Shown in pieces: positions 39,025-48,200 of a stretch of DNA of 50,533 bases; position 1 is the stretch's first letter, and the number at the start of each line of letters is the position of its first letter. The DNA lies in the IMG/VR virus record IMGVR_UViG_3300037245_000477, positions 1 through 50,533 of that record; one strand, 5' to 3'. Under the pieces are notes generated by a model. The model did not search any database. It worked only from the letters and a program-made list of their open reading frames with translations, and had not been told where the DNA came from. Position numbers and translations under genes: made by a program. This DNA is from a virus.

Positions 39025-40773
39025 ATGGCTATTAGAGTAAAACATGCTGTATCGGGCAAGACTTCTGGGGACATTGCTTTCCAGACAGGCAAGGGCCAGC
39101 GTAGGGAACGTGACTTGCGGGTTGCGCAACAGCAGGCGGCAGAGCAACGCAGATTGCAAGCGGCGGCAGAGTCACAGGACAAGTCGCTGGCGGCGCGAGC
39201 GACCGAGTTTGAAGCTGGCCGTGAAGACGCAGAAGTTGAACGTCTGGACAGACTATCCGAGCAAGAACGAGCAAGAGAGTTCACAGCGGAGCGTGACGTC
39301 TACTCGAGGGCTGGCAGGGTCGAAGACTTGGAGTTTGGCAGGGAGTCCACTTCGATAGCTGGCAGGGAAGCCGAGGAACGCCGGGCAAGGGAGTTCGCAC
39401 TGGCAGCAAAACACAAGGCAGATGGTGACGAACGCCAGTACACAGTCGAGCAACAGCGAAAGAAAGACGCGATCAACAGTTCCAGGGTCAAGATTGACGA
39501 GGGCGTTGCCAACGGTACTTACACTGAGTTTCAGGCTGAACAGTTCCATCAGGAGTTGGATAAGCAGGAATTGGGCCTGTCGAAGATGTGGGGGCCGAAA
39601 AAGATTACTCCGCTGGATGAACTGAAAGCAAATACTTTCACTGCCGACAATGGTACACTGATGTATTACAATCTCAAGACGGGGAAAGTCGAGGTTTTCG
39701 ACGGACAGATTACGCCACTGGAAAAACTTGAAGCCACTGAAAAGGAAAAGACTCAGCAGTATGACTGGGACACGGCAGAGAAAGCTACAGCTGCGGAAGA
39801 TGCCCTAAATAGGACTAAGAATATTATAGACATGGCGAACCAGCTTGGCATTACAATTCCAGATGCGATAGAAAGATATGACTTGATAAATCCGAAATCG
39901 CCTGCACAGGTCATATCCGACAAGACAGGTAGGCCGATAGAACAAGTCAAAGCCGATATTGCAGCGGCACAGCAACGCGGTCAGCAGGGGAGTCAGCCAC
40001 AGGGTTCACCGCAACCGACAGGCCAGCCACAGCAGGCAGAGCGAAGACTTAAACTGCTTGAGGAGTTGCCAGCGGAAGACCAAGAGGCGGTATTGAATAA
40101 ATTCAGGAAAGCAGAAGCAAAAAGGCAGAAGCCAAGGAAAGGGTTTAGCATTTATGGCGGCCCAGCACAAGGCACGAAGTCTAACTTTGTTCCTATGAGC
40201 GAGCAACAGTTCATTGACCTTTACAACTCCGACGAGAACTTTGCAAACGACTTCAAGACGGAACTGCGTGAGGGAGTTGCGCCTGCAACGCTGAAAGAGG
40301 CTACGGTGTCAGATAAAAAGGCAATGTACGAAAACTATAAAACTACGGTCGAGCCGGGCGAGAAGTTGGAATCTAAGTTTAGGTTTGAACAACTGATCGA
40401 GGACGACCCAGAAGCTATCGCTTTCTACTTCAACCTAAAAAAAAAAGTAACGGAAGGGGCCAGTAAAGTGCCTTTAGATGACTCCATAAGACCAGATGGA
40501 ACAGCAAAAGATATTGGATTCTTGGGTGAATTACAACTTCCAGACGGCAAGGTTGCTACGGAATACTCTATCAGTTCGTCAGATGTTAAAGTAGATGGCA
40601 AGGAAATAGACTTCCCTACGCTCGTCCCAACTTTAACGCAAGAAGAAATTGATGTTATGGTTAATGATGTAATTCCGAATAATGGAAAAATACCAGAAAG
40701 TATTGTCAGAAAAGCGATTGCTCATGCTCGAAAGAGAATAAAAGCAGGACAAAGCCCGTTTTTTAGCAAATAG
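39025..40773 (+). CDS. Internal virion protein with conserved C-terminal domain
   Basis: 582 aa. The first 190 residues are a long charged coiled coil (Arg/Glu/Ala). A Gln/Pro-rich linker lies near 315-335. The final 95 residues (SIRPDGTAKDIGFLGELQLP... PTLVPTLTQEEIDVMVN ... AIAHARKRIKAGQSPFF) form a distinct domain I recall at the ends of several phage virion proteins. The domain keeps its full pattern here. Probably carried in the capsid. Confidence 0.6.
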   Translation: MAIRVKHAVSGKTSGDIAFQTGKGQRRERDLRVAQQQAAEQRRLQAAAESQDKSLAARATEFEAGREDAEVERLDRLSEQERAREFTAERDVYSRAGRVEDLEFGRESTSIAGREAEERRAREFALAAKHKADGDERQYTVEQQRKKDAINSSRVKIDEGVANGTYTEFQAEQFHQELDKQELGLSKMWGPKKITPLDELKANTFTADNGTLMYYNLKTGKVEVFDGQITPLEKLEATEKEKTQQYDWDTAEKATAAEDALNRTKNIIDMANQLGITIPDAIERYDLINPKSPAQVISDKTGRPIEQVKADIAAAQQRGQQGSQPQGSPQPTGQPQQAERRLKLLEELPAEDQEAVLNKFRKAEAKRQKPRKGFSIYGGPAQGTKSNFVPMSEQQFIDLYNSDENFANDFKTELREGVAPATLKEATVSDKKAMYENYKTTVEPGEKLESKFRFEQLIEDDPEAIAFYFNLKKKVTEGASKVPLDDSIRPDGTAKDIGFLGELQLPDGKVATEYSISSSDVKVDGKEIDFPTLVPTLTQEEIDVMVNDVIPNNGKIPESIVRKAIAHARKRIKAGQSPFFSK

Positions 40774-40781
40774 GAGCCACA

Positions 40782-43667
40782 GTGCCAACATACGAAGAAA
40801 TGATAGAGCAAGCCGCTTCTGCGAACGCCATCCCCGAAGCTGGGTTTACGCAGCCACAGACTGCACTTGCATACGATGATCTGATAGCACAGGCCGCTTT
40901 CCCAGCACTGCCGACACAGCCTGCCGAGGAAGCAGGGCCAGTAGAGAAGATCGGTTTTTGGGAGAACGTCCAGCGTGGCGGCTGGGACGGGTTTTTCAAC
41001 AAGGCGACCTTTGGCGTGAAAGAGTTGGCAGAGTCGGCTTCGCTATACAAAAGTGCGACCCGCTTGCAAAGTGGCAGATACAGTACCGGACCGATTGGCG
41101 ACAAGGAAAGAGAAAAGGACGAAACAAAAGTAGTTGCCTACCTTGAGGAACAGGCCGAGGTTTCAGAGCGTGGGAAGACTATTCCAGCAAAGGTTGGCGA
41201 TATTGTAGGCGAAATGTTACCGTTCATGGCAGAGTTTATCGCAACAGGCGGAGTGGCTTCTTTGGGTAAGGCGGCGGCAAAGAAAGGCATTTTGAAGCTG
41301 GTAGCCAAAACCACAGGCAAAGCGGTTGCTGGTAAGGTTGGGAAAGTAGCGGCAGGTGTCGGTGGACTGGTGACATCAGCGGCGATCAGAACAGCCTTGA
41401 CACCGCACAGGACGCTGAATGACTTCATTCAAAGGCGTATGCCAGATATTCAGGTAACGCCAGAGGGTCAGTTGATATTCGAGGAAGCCAAAGACAGCCC
41501 GTACAAGTCTGCGTACAAGGCAATCGGCAATCAGTTTATTGAAATGTTTTCCGAGGAATCTGGTACGGCGTTGGGTATCATTGGCGGTAAAATTGCAAGT
41601 AAGGTTCTGCCGAAAGGCGCAGTCACGGCGTTCCGTAAGCTGAAAGATGCGTGGGTATCAGGCGGAGCAGGCCGGACAGCGAAAGAGTTTGCTGAGAAAA
41701 TGGCAACCAAAGCAGGCTTTAACGGCATACTTGAAGAATACAGCGAAGAACGGCTGGGCGCGTTGATGCGGACTGTAACAGGCATAGACGATGGCGAGGG
41801 TACGACTTTTGAGAAGATACAAAAGGCGTTATGGCCGGGAGCAGAACAGGCGTTTGTCGAACTGATAGCGTTTAGTGTTCCGGGCGTTGCGAGGGCTGGT
41901 GCGGCAGTTGCTTTCGACAAGACAACCTACAGCCGAAAGGACTTGCAGGAACAGGGAGTGACCGAACAGACTTCTGCACCGGAACGCAAAGAGAAGTTTG
42001 ACGCAGACGTAGCGATTGCCGAAGAAGCTGGCACTGATACAGTCCACACGATGCCGGACGGTACGACCATGCCGGGGCCTGAGCATGCGGAGGCTGTCGC
42101 TGGCTCTGAGCGTGTTGTTGTTGCGCCCGTGGAAACGGAGGCAGAAGCCGAGATCGTCGAACAGCCAGCCGTACAGGAGCAGGAAACTGTACCAGAGGCC
42201 GTGGAGACTCCGCAGGTCGTAGAGCCAGTGAAGAAACAGCCCAGCAAGGGCAAACAGCCAAAAACTAAATTGCCAGAAGTTAGTACGAAATTAGTAGATA
42301 AGCCCAAGCCAGCCAAGAAGCCTAGTAAGGGCAAGCAGGTGGATGTTGAGACGGAACAGGCGGTAGAAGCTGAAAAACCGAAAGATACGGAAAGAGTTGA
42401 CATTGAAGTTGACCACACAGACATCGTGACGACGGAGGATGCGACTGATACCGATACGGTCGATCACTTCGTTACCAAGTTTGAGGCTGGCGAGACAGTA
42501 GAACCGATTACCCTAGTAGAGTCTGCCGCTGGCGATTTAGTAGTGAAAGACGGCCATCACAGGTTGGCGGCGGCAAAAAAGGCAGGGATTAAGAAAATAC
42601 CAGCCATCATTAAAAGATTTACTACCACGCAAGAAGAATTAGACAGTATAGAGGCAGGTGCCGAAAGCAGGCGACTAGAAGACCAAGAGTTTATTAAACG
42701 CATACAGGATCAGCCATTAACACCTGAACAGCAAGCCGATCCGGTAGAAGTGGCTAGAGACTCACTGGAAAAAGCACAAGGCCAAAGTGAGGAATTGTTT
42801 AATTCTACCTTGAAAGGCATTGAAACATCAGAAGTTATCGCAATCGTTGAATCTGGCGACAAGGTGAGCGGTTTTCTTTTGAATCAGGAGTTAGCGGTAA
42901 GATATAATAATTTAACAAAAGCTGAAAAAAAAGGGATTAGTTTTCAGGAATGGAAAGCGTCAAAAAGAATAAAGCCCGTACAGAAACCCAGCAAAGGCAA
43001 ACAGGCCAAAAAGACTGTTGAGGTCGCCGAGACAGTTGTGGACACGAAAAAAGAGAAAATCACCCAAGGTGAATTATCGGAGAAAGAGGATAAGAAAACA
43101 GCGAAACCTGCGGCAGGGAAAGTCAAGTCAACCAGTAAGATTGCCTTGCAGATGGAAAAGACGCTGGCAGACCAAGGACTTGAGCTAGGTATTGAGTATG
43201 ACCCGATTTCAATTAAGGAGCAGGTTGCAAAAGCCATTGCCTTTGTCGGCAAGTCGGTTGACGAAGCAAAGAAGATAGCGTATGGTGCAGTCAACCAGAC
43301 TGATATACTGGACAATGCTATTCGGCTTGCGTATTTCCAGAAACAGATAGAGGCCGAAAACTTTGATGAAGCCGCAAGGATAGCAAACTGGATTCGGTCA
43401 GAAAACACCAGACTGGGGCAGGAAATCGTAGTCAACAAGGGATTCCTTGACGATACTTCGGTGGCTAATTTCACAAAACAGCTTGTAACCGCCAAGATGG
43501 AAAAGGCCGGGGCTGGGCTGGGGAAAGCTATGAAGAAATCGCCTATCAAAAGAGTAAATAAGCGAGTAAAAAAAGAAGTATTGACCCTAAAAGAACGAGT
43601 CGCAGCGGCAAGGAAGAAGGATTTTGCACAGGCTCAAGAAATCATAGATTCGTTAAGGTGTCCCTAA
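40782..43667 (+). CDS. Large internal virion protein with embedded ParB/Srx-like domain
   Basis: 961 aa, GTG start after AGGAG. N-terminal about 400 residues are helical with Ala/Gly-rich membrane-active-looking segments (VGGLVTSAAIRTAL). A Glu/Val/Pro-rich linker carries KPSKGKQ-type repeats (near 490, 520 and 735). Residues about 565-615 form a ParB/Srx fold with VVKDGHHRLAAAKKAGI. The C-terminus is Lys-rich. It is likely ejected into the host. The ParB-like part could act on nucleotide or DNA there. Confidence 0.65.
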   Translation: MPTYEEMIEQAASANAIPEAGFTQPQTALAYDDLIAQAAFPALPTQPAEEAGPVEKIGFWENVQRGGWDGFFNKATFGVKELAESASLYKSATRLQSGRYSTGPIGDKEREKDETKVVAYLEEQAEVSERGKTIPAKVGDIVGEMLPFMAEFIATGGVASLGKAAAKKGILKLVAKTTGKAVAGKVGKVAAGVGGLVTSAAIRTALTPHRTLNDFIQRRMPDIQVTPEGQLIFEEAKDSPYKSAYKAIGNQFIEMFSEESGTALGIIGGKIASKVLPKGAVTAFRKLKDAWVSGGAGRTAKEFAEKMATKAGFNGILEEYSEERLGALMRTVTGIDDGEGTTFEKIQKALWPGAEQAFVELIAFSVPGVARAGAAVAFDKTTYSRKDLQEQGVTEQTSAPERKEKFDADVAIAEEAGTDTVHTMPDGTTMPGPEHAEAVAGSERVVVAPVETEAEAEIVEQPAVQEQETVPEAVETPQVVEPVKKQPSKGKQPKTKLPEVSTKLVDKPKPAKKPSKGKQVDVETEQAVEAEKPKDTERVDIEVDHTDIVTTEDATDTDTVDHFVTKFEAGETVEPITLVESAAGDLVVKDGHHRLAAAKKAGIKKIPAIIKRFTTTQEELDSIEAGAESRRLEDQEFIKRIQDQPLTPEQQADPVEVARDSLEKAQGQSEELFNSTLKGIETSEVIAIVESGDKVSGFLLNQELAVRYNNLTKAEKKGISFQEWKASKRIKPVQKPSKGKQAKKTVEVAETVVDTKKEKITQGELSEKEDKKTAKPAAGKVKSTSKIALQMEKTLADQGLELGIEYDPISIKEQVAKAIAFVGKSVDEAKKIAYGAVNQTDILDNAIRLAYFQKQIEAENFDEAARIANWIRSENTRLGQEIVVNKGFLDDTSVANFTKQLVTAKMEKAGAGLGKAMKKSPIKRVNKRVKKEVLTLKERVAAARKKDFAQAQEIIDSLRCP

Positions 43668-46090
43668 TGGCAAAAGCACTGTGCATACCAAAAGCAGAAG
43701 CAGATAAGATCATAAAGGCGTTGCAAAGCGGTGACCTGTCGATAGAGTCTTTGTATAACATGAACTCGTCTGCGGAGCGACAGGCTGCGTGGGCGAAGCA
43801 TACAGGCCCAGAGTTGGCGGCACTAATCAACCCTCAATGGGAAGCTGCGGCGGCAAATACAACCAGAGGTGCAATGACGAAGCTGATGACTGAGCTTGCT
43901 GGTTTGTCAAAAGGGAAAGCCAAGCCCAAAACGAAGACTATTCTTGACAAGGTGAAAGCACTGGACGATGCAGGACTTCTGGACGCAGACACGCAGGAGG
44001 CTACCTTTACAGACTTGATAATGACTCGGCTTGGCGTGAATGTCACAGGCGAAGAACTCGGTTTCATTACGAAAAAGGCAAAAGAGATCGAGGGTCTGCA
44101 AGTAGAAGCTGCAAAAGCGGAAGCCAAAGGGATTAAAGAGGGTGGCCAGACAAAAGAAGCGGCTGAGAAGTGGCGAGAAGAACTGCAACCGAAGATAATC
44201 GCATGGAAAAAGTCGTTGCAGGAAATGGATAAGTTCTTAAATTCCCGCGCACCAGTCCACACTTTAGCCGTCCTGACAGGCAGTATTGGGCGTGGAAACA
44301 TGTTGACAAGCGTATCGGTTGGTACAGTCAACAGCATAAGCAACTCTGTCCAAGGGCTATTTAAGGCTATTGAGCGAAGAATGGTATTACGGCAGATCAA
44401 AGGCTCTAATACGCCATTTGCTGTAGAATACGTCAAGATGGCAATGTCTGTATTCAACCAGACAGGCTTTGATATTAGCAGGGAATATGCAGAAGATATG
44501 CGGCTGGGCGAAAAACTCACGCACAATGAGGGGCCGTCAATTACAGAAGCGAAAGGGGTTCGCCAAAAGGGAGCAGCGGCAACGAGGGCTGTTGCGCGAG
44601 AGCAGGCGAAGCTGGTCTTCAAGTATATCCTTGGCTATTCGGATGTTATTTTCGCAGCAGCAGCAAGGGCAGACTATGCAAATATAGGGGCTACGAAGAT
44701 CGCTAAGATGCGCAAAGGGTTCACGGACGCTCAGAACGAAGCCTACGCATTACAGGTGTTCAAGGAGTCTGTTAAAACGACAGGCGTGGACATAATCACA
44801 CAGCAAGGCGAAGACGCTACTCTGATTAGCGTGGAGGCCATATCAGAGGCAGAAAGTGCCACATGGACAGATAAGAGATTCATGGCCGAGAAAGCGATGG
44901 GGCTGAGAGATTGGATTAACGGCGTTACTGGCGACTTACAGCTTGGGTTCTGGACGATACCGTTTGTCAAGACAGGCACTAATGTAGTTCAGTTTGGCCT
45001 TGAAGCAAGCCCGCTTGGTGCAATACCAGCCTTTGCTAATTTCGTTAAGTTCCACAAAGCCACGAAAGACCCGACTTCAACCGAAACTGACCTAAGGGAA
45101 GCATCGCAAGATATGTGGAGGTCTATATCGAGGGCTGGGCTGGGTACGCTTATGGCTGGCATACTAGTCGGCATGATCGACCCAGACGACTTCTTGAGTG
45201 CCTACGACTCATTGACCAAAAAAGAACGAGAACTCCGGGGACTTAAAAAAGGCGTTTACAATGCAGTCAAGATCGGGGAAACATGGATTTCGTTGGACTT
45301 CTTCGGTCCACTTGCGCCAGCGATAGTTGGAATGCTCTACGCAAAGAAGTATGGCGACGGCCCAGTTGATACAGCTTTTAAGTTCGCACAGGGAGCAGGC
45401 CAACAAACCTTACAAGTCCCCGGCATGGACAGTTTTGAAGACTTAATCGAAAGTTGGCGTGAACTGTTGACGGCAGATACGCTGGCAGACGGAACTAAAG
45501 CTATCTCAGTATCAACAATAAACACGATCCGGTCAAGGGCGATACCTGGCATATTCGGTTCCGTAGCAAAGGGACTGGACACCAAGGACAGGCAGATTGA
45601 CCGCGGTAAGTGGCTAGACGGCATCAAGGCTAATCTGCCACTGTTACGGGAGACTTTACCTGCTAAGATTGACGTTACGACCGGCGAGGAAGTCGGGGGA
45701 GCAGGTAGAACTGCACTCGGAAATCTATTCTTCAACATAGTATCGGGAAGCCGTGTAAAAAGGGCCAATGTTTCAGACCTGATCGACGAAATATCACGGC
45801 TTGACGATGCAGGGCATTCCCCAACAATAACAAGGTGGGATTCTTCAAGCAAAGTCCGTGGATTGAAAACACAGGTCAGCATCGACAAGTTCCAAGACGC
45901 CTTGAAGTGGGTCGGCAGGGAGTACGGCAGGCGGGCAACCAGACTGCTCAAAACAGCCAAATACAAGCGGGCATCGGACGAGGACAAGCGTGATTTGCTG
46001 AACGAAGTTCGTACAGATGTTCGTTCAATGATGCTCAGAAAGTTCGGGTATCGCAAGCCACGGAGCAAAGGTCGGCAAGTGCGGAAATAA
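43667..46090 (+). CDS. Large internal virion (ejection-type) protein, 807 aa
   Basis: Start at 43667 (MAKALCIPKAEADKII), coupled by TAATG and preceded by AAGGTG; a GTG at 43658 adds three codons. Largely helical. Hydrophobic or amphipathic stretches near 480-500 and 545-560 (GLGTLMAGILVGMIDPDDFL; LAPAIVGMLYAKKY) would suit membrane insertion during DNA entry. The C-terminus is basic (RSKGRQVRK). Last gene of the structural operon; cassette B follows directly. Confidence 0.65.
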   Translation: MAKALCIPKAEADKIIKALQSGDLSIESLYNMNSSAERQAAWAKHTGPELAALINPQWEAAAANTTRGAMTKLMTELAGLSKGKAKPKTKTILDKVKALDDAGLLDADTQEATFTDLIMTRLGVNVTGEELGFITKKAKEIEGLQVEAAKAEAKGIKEGGQTKEAAEKWREELQPKIIAWKKSLQEMDKFLNSRAPVHTLAVLTGSIGRGNMLTSVSVGTVNSISNSVQGLFKAIERRMVLRQIKGSNTPFAVEYVKMAMSVFNQTGFDISREYAEDMRLGEKLTHNEGPSITEAKGVRQKGAAATRAVAREQAKLVFKYILGYSDVIFAAAARADYANIGATKIAKMRKGFTDAQNEAYALQVFKESVKTTGVDIITQQGEDATLISVEAISEAESATWTDKRFMAEKAMGLRDWINGVTGDLQLGFWTIPFVKTGTNVVQFGLEASPLGAIPAFANFVKFHKATKDPTSTETDLREASQDMWRSISRAGLGTLMAGILVGMIDPDDFLSAYDSLTKKERELRGLKKGVYNAVKIGETWISLDFFGPLAPAIVGMLYAKKYGDGPVDTAFKFAQGAGQQTLQVPGMDSFEDLIESWRELLTADTLADGTKAISVSTINTIRSRAIPGIFGSVAKGLDTKDRQIDRGKWLDGIKANLPLLRETLPAKIDVTTGEEVGGAGRTALGNLFFNIVSGSRVKRANVSDLIDEISRLDDAGHSPTITRWDSSSKVRGLKTQVSIDKFQDALKWVGREYGRRATRLLKTAKYKRASDEDKRDLLNEVRTDVRSMMLRKFGYRKPRSKGRQVRK

Positions 46091-46093
46091 GTC

Positions 46094-46121
46094 TTGACAA
46101 AACCATAGAAAAGGTTACAAT
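46094..46121 (+). promoter_or_regulatory. Strong sigma70-like promoter of HNH-AP2 cassette B
   Basis: Perfect TTGACA (46094-46099), 16-nt spacer, TACAAT (46116-46121). Predicted start near 46128, at the base of P1 of the leader RNA. It begins just after the stop of the preceding structural gene. Geometry equals cassette A. Confidence 0.8.
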
Positions 46122-46125
46122 TTAT

Positions 46126-46203
46126 ATGGCTAGGTTCATTACCGAAAAGGCGGACACCTTGACCGCCCTGCCATTTAATCATTTCAAGGACTATTGCAAG
46201 GAG
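46126..46203 (+). promoter_or_regulatory. Pseudoknotted leader RNA, copy B
   Basis: P1: ATGGC.AGG (46126-46134) with CTGCCAT (46168-46174). P2: GGCGG (46149-46153) with CCGCC (46163-46167), 9-nt loop. Pseudoknot: CCTTGA (46157-46162) with TCAAGG (46184-46189). Loop CCTTG can also pair with the Shine-Dalgarno CAAGG (46197-46201). Compared with copy A, two P2 pairs and two pseudoknot pairs differ on both sides, so pairing is kept. GAAAAG before P2 and ATTTC before the pseudoknot strand are unchanged. Confidence 0.82.
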
Positions 46204-46210
46204 TAGTAAA

Positions 46211-46702
46211 ATGAGAGAAATCCTCTTACAAAACGGAACAGTGGTACTTGTAGATGACGAAGACTTCGAAGCCCTATCGAAGTACAAGTGGAATTGCAAT
46301 AACTATGGCTACGCATGCAGGACGGTGGGTTTAGAGCAATGGAGGAATGGCGACAGGGAGCATTTATTGTATTCCGTAGTCCTGATGCACAGGATAATCA
46401 CGAACGCACCTAAAGGCAAAGACGTAGATCATAAGAATCACGACAGGCTCGACAATAGAAAAAACAACCTGCGTATATGTACTCGTCAACAAAACTTACG
46501 GAATAAACAGAAATCCCTAAATTCTAAATACAGATACAAAGGCGTTGAAAGGGAATCGAACCACAGATGGATAGCGAAGATTTATTACAGGAAAAAACAA
46601 GAGCGAATAGGTGTCTTTGAGACGGAAGAACTTGCCGCAAAAGCGTACGACGAAAAAGCAAAATCGCATTTCGGGGAGTTCGCTTGTCTTAATTTCAGTT
46701 AG
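46211..46702 (+). CDS. HNH-AP2 homing-type endonuclease, copy B
   Basis: 163 aa. The same three parts as the gene at 18021: the N-terminal VVLVDDEDFEAL module, an HNH core (H60-R61, D73-H74-K75, N85/N86), and an AP2 domain (about 106-158; YKGVER, WIAKIYY, GVFETEELAAKAYDEKA). AAGGAG 7 nt upstream. Inserted between the last structural gene and the following early-type genes. It does not overlap its downstream neighbour. The intact motifs suggest an active enzyme. Confidence 0.85.
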   Translation: MREILLQNGTVVLVDDEDFEALSKYKWNCNNYGYACRTVGLEQWRNGDREHLLYSVVLMHRIITNAPKGKDVDHKNHDRLDNRKNNLRICTRQQNLRNKQKSLNSKYRYKGVERESNHRWIAKIYYRKKQERIGVFETEELAAKAYDEKAKSHFGEFACLNFS

Positions 46703-46846
46703 GGGCTCAACTGTCTTGTTTCGTAACCCATTGCAATTAAACGCCTTGTGAGAATCTCAACAAAATGTCAAGTTTTCAGTTGGCAAATCTGCGTTTATAC
46801 CCGATAGTTTAATCATCGAAAGCAGTGTAAATCAAAGGGATTAAAA
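46703..46846 (+). promoter_or_regulatory. Intergenic control region with palindrome and candidate promoter
   Basis: TGAGA-A-TCTCA (46749-46759) is an 11-bp operator-like palindrome. About 20 bp further on, TTGGCA (46780-46785) and GATAGT (46803-46808), spaced 17 nt, could start transcription for the genes from 46847. The promoter match is moderate and the palindrome short. Confidence 0.35.
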
Positions 46847-47386
46847 ATGACGAATGAAAACTTAACTTATGGCGACGAAACTCCATTCTGTAATGAGTGC
46901 CAAAGACGAGAACATTGCTTTCAGTTATGCGAAGCCTCGTTTAACACCAGACAGCATAATCCACTGGTGTTTCAAGAATGCAAATATTGTGATAACTTTT
47001 TAAGGATTAGTGAAATGGGTATCGAAAAAGACGGAGTAGAAAGAGAAGGCAGAACCCTTGCTCAAGACGTTGACGTTCTGAGGGCGTGTTGCAAGGACAA
47101 TAACGAAGACTTTGAACAGCGGCTTATGCGGATCGAGGATTCACTGAGTGGGCGACTAACGCCATGTAAAGAAGAAATCCGCAGTATTGTACCTGGAGAC
47201 TTGAAGAACCCTAGTAAAATAACAGTTACAAAAGGCTGTTCGGATTGCCCTCTGGCGAACTGGACAAGTATGCGATGTCAAGTAGGGGGTATTGAGGTGC
47301 GTTTAAGCGATAACGCTATACCGGCAAAATGCCCCATCCTAGCGAGGTGGGTAATTATTTGTATTAAAAAAGAACAGATGGTGTGA
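46847..47386 (+). CDS. Cys-rich hypothetical protein, 179 aa
   Basis: Thirteen or so Cys arranged as CNECQRREHC, CKYCDNFL, RACCKD and CSDCP...RCQV, suggesting two or three zinc sites around a helical centre (EDFEQRLMRIEDSLSGRL). AAAGGG upstream. First gene after cassette B and its possible promoter. Looks like a nucleic-acid- or protein-binding accessory factor; no family recognised. Confidence 0.55.
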   Translation: MTNENLTYGDETPFCNECQRREHCFQLCEASFNTRQHNPLVFQECKYCDNFLRISEMGIEKDGVEREGRTLAQDVDVLRACCKDNNEDFEQRLMRIEDSLSGRLTPCKEEIRSIVPGDLKNPSKITVTKGCSDCPLANWTSMRCQVGGIEVRLSDNAIPAKCPILARWVIICIKKEQMV

Positions 47387-47388
47387 CC

Positions 47389-48009
47389 ATGCTGACCGAG
47401 GAAGAAAGACGAGAAAACAGGCGGGCATCTAGCAGGAAGTGGGCGGCTGCGAACAAAGAGAAAGTAAAGGCTCGAAAACGAGAATATGGAAAGAAATATC
47501 ACAAGGAAAACAAAGAAAAAATAGCCAGTTACAGGCGAGAATACTACTTGGATAACGTAGAGAAGTTTAGGTCGCAATCTAGGAAATACAACGCAGAGCA
47601 TAAAGAAAAAAACAAAATGGTTCAGTTGAAGTACTACGATGCTAATAAAGATAGAATAGTAAAAAAGAACAAGGCTTATTACTATGCTAATCAGGCGAAA
47701 CAAAGCGAATGCAGCAAGGTTCGGTATCACGAAAACAAACTGGTTAATCAAGAAAAAAGTCGTGATTACTACGAGCTTAAAGGGAAGGTGAAGGGGAAAG
47801 CAGACCGCGACGCATTAAAAGATACCTACATTTTGCGAAGGCTAAAAACAGGGACTGCCTTGAAAACATCAGCTATACCAAAATCGCTAATAGAAGCCAA
47901 ACGGCTTGAACTAAAAATGAAACGCTTTATTAAGGAACAAGAAAATGAAGAAGGAACTCCCCAAGAACATGACCGAGTACATGAAAATGATGTTGCAGTT
48001 GCATCTTGA
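47389..48009 (+). CDS. Repetitive Lys/Tyr-rich helical protein, possibly HNH-associated
   Basis: 206 aa. About eight imperfect repeats of roughly 13 residues built on Y-x(3)-N-x-E/D-K-x(3)-R/K (REYGKKYHKENKEKI, YYLDNVEKFRSQSRKYNAEH, YYDANKDRIVKKNKAYY) fill residues 10-130. The end (ALKDTYILRRLKTGTALKTS, then LIEAKRLELKMKRFIKE) is one I recall from phage proteins that also carry HNH domains. No HNH core is present here. Very basic, so nucleic-acid binding is likely. Confidence 0.55.
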   Translation: MLTEEERRENRRASSRKWAAANKEKVKARKREYGKKYHKENKEKIASYRREYYLDNVEKFRSQSRKYNAEHKEKNKMVQLKYYDANKDRIVKKNKAYYYANQAKQSECSKVRYHENKLVNQEKSRDYYELKGKVKGKADRDALKDTYILRRLKTGTALKTSAIPKSLIEAKRLELKMKRFIKEQENEEGTPQEHDRVHENDVAVAS

Positions 48010-48154
48010 CGCTATGGCAGGAAACATGAAAAACGCAGAACTCAAAGAACACGCAAACATGTACGGTAAAACAGTACATGCTGCCAAGGTTCAGCTAGAA
48101 CAAAAGGTTTTTTTGAAAGACAAGACACCTGTAAAATTCCTGTTAGACGACTGA
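47945..48154 (+). CDS. Small helical protein, 69 aa
   Basis: MKKELPKNMTEYMKMMLQLH, Met-rich and helical. It overlaps the previous gene by 65 bp in another frame. AAGGAA lies upstream. The long overlap lowers certainty, but the ribosome binding site and helical composition favour a real gene. Confidence 0.5.
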   Translation: MKKELPKNMTEYMKMMLQLHLDAMAGNMKNAELKEHANMYGKTVHAAKVQLEQKVFLKDKTPVKFLLDD

Positions 48155-48162
48155 CGGAAGCC

Positions 48163-48177
48163 AATGTTTAACAGTTT
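48163..48177 (+). repeat. 15-bp intergenic repeat AATGTTTAACAGTTT, first copy
   Basis: The same 15 bases occur at 48444-48458, so one copy lies just before and one just after the 79-aa membrane-protein gene. The repeats could mark a past insertion of that gene, or be sites for RNA processing or a DNA-binding protein. Confidence 0.6.
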
Positions 48178-48200
48178 ATTACTTTTTAAGGATTAGAAAA

